A stretch of DNA of 41,942 nt from an uncultured Chthonomonas sp. (GTDB taxonomy: Bacteria > Armatimonadota > Chthonomonadetes > Chthonomonadales > Chthonomonadaceae), in assembly GCA_903919615.1 (NCBI GenBank), contig CAIXIX010000327.1, positions 1-41,942 of the forward strand. Reading direction: 5' to 3'. A program made the position numbers and the translations under genes. Position 1 is the first letter of the stretch; every line of letters starts with the position of its first letter. Shown piece by piece: positions 41,793-41,942 of this stretch. The notes under the pieces were generated by a model. That model searched no databases, was not told the origin of the DNA, and was given only the letters and a program-made list of their open reading frames with translations.

Positions 41793-41942
41793 GGCACATC
41801 AAATGGGGGCTGGGGACTGGAGGCTAGGGACTGGGAAGAAGAACACCTGGAAACTCTAAATCGTGCCGACACTATGGGGTGCTGCGCTCCAGCGCTTTTC
41901 TCAATGCTGAAAGCATTCTCCCGATTGAGTCCAGGTCCTGAC
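41783..41942 (-). repeat. 160-bp direct repeat, right copy (cut by the window edge)
   Basis: Partner of 40050-40209 with two mismatches (at the position matching CGAGCCG/CGTGCCG and at CTCTAGC/CTCCAGC). It continues past the right edge. Confidence 0.9.
41872..41942 (-). CDS. Four-helix-bundle (IVS-type) protein, partial at the window edge
   Basis: The frame carries the last residues (QDLDSIGRMLSALRKALERS) and stop of a four-helix-bundle protein whose start lies beyond the window. It is identical in protein to the end of the copy at 40139. Whether this copy is intact cannot be told. Confidence 0.6.
   Translation of the reverse strand, partial: QDLDSIGRMLSALRKALERSTP

Noticed and set aside
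1-41942. CRISPR arrays, tRNA or rRNA genes
   Set aside because: No regularly spaced repeats with unique spacers, and no tRNA- or rRNA-like segments were seen on either strand. The GGGGACT and GAGTCT tracts are short and have no spacers.

Overview
The window reads as chromosomal DNA of a mid-GC, free-living, Gram-negative-type heterotroph. Several traits recur together in Armatimonadota and, less often, in Planctomycetota or Acidobacteriota: a Tat-exported NIPSNAP protein, a PEP-CTERM protein, an AAA-like/WD40 giant, a secreted GH36 enzyme, a GxDLY-type SGNH hydrolase, an ECF sigma/anti-sigma pair with a large outer domain, and several four-helix-bundle (23S rRNA IVS-type) gene fragments. Armatimonadota is my best guess. 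It rests on gene content only, since no rRNA or tRNA lies in the window.

Layout. 1-6460: the end of a zinc-ribbon protein with a strong terminator, a Tat-exported NIPSNAP protein, and an SbcD/YhaO-like nuclease followed by a YhaN-like SMC ATPase. 6457-12425: a secreted alpha-galactosidase-like GH36 enzyme, a ClpS-like adaptor, a DHDPS-family aldolase, a GNAT+VOC pair and an SDR oxidoreductase. 12476-20550: a SWIM zinc-finger protein, an SGNH hydrolase, a truncated globin followed by a large exported protein with an STN-like and a possible TIM-barrel region, and, facing it, a smaller exported relative. 20580-25970: two unrelated pol-beta-type nucleotidyltransferases either side of a small membrane protein, an ECF sigma factor with its anti-sigma factor, and an exported HipA/PI3K-like kinase-fold protein.

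25970-29626 carries a 106-bp direct repeat. One copy is the intact leader and start of an S51-type peptidase gene; the other is a truncated copy 2.7 kb upstream. The segment between them holds a DUF3592 membrane protein and a secreted orphan. 29691-34900: a 1247-residue STAND-like protein (AAA domain, TM helix, coiled coil, WD40 propeller) and a PEP-CTERM protein. 35019-38994: small and hypothetical proteins, a DUF433/DUF5615 toxin-antitoxin-like pair, an ankyrin gene whose signal peptide is out of frame by one base, and a sulfotransferase.

39000-41942 is the most unusual part. On the minus strand, fragments matching the C-terminal end of epoxyqueuosine reductase (QueG) occur four times, separated by a GNAT gene and by pieces of four-helix-bundle genes. 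No intact queG is present. One insert of about 366 bp sits inside a queG tail at a KRV/KRR point and is bounded by near-identical 9-mers. A second copy, 158/160 identical as far as it can be seen, abuts a different queG-like tail at the equivalent codon and runs off the right edge. This is the best candidate here for an undescribed small mobile unit.
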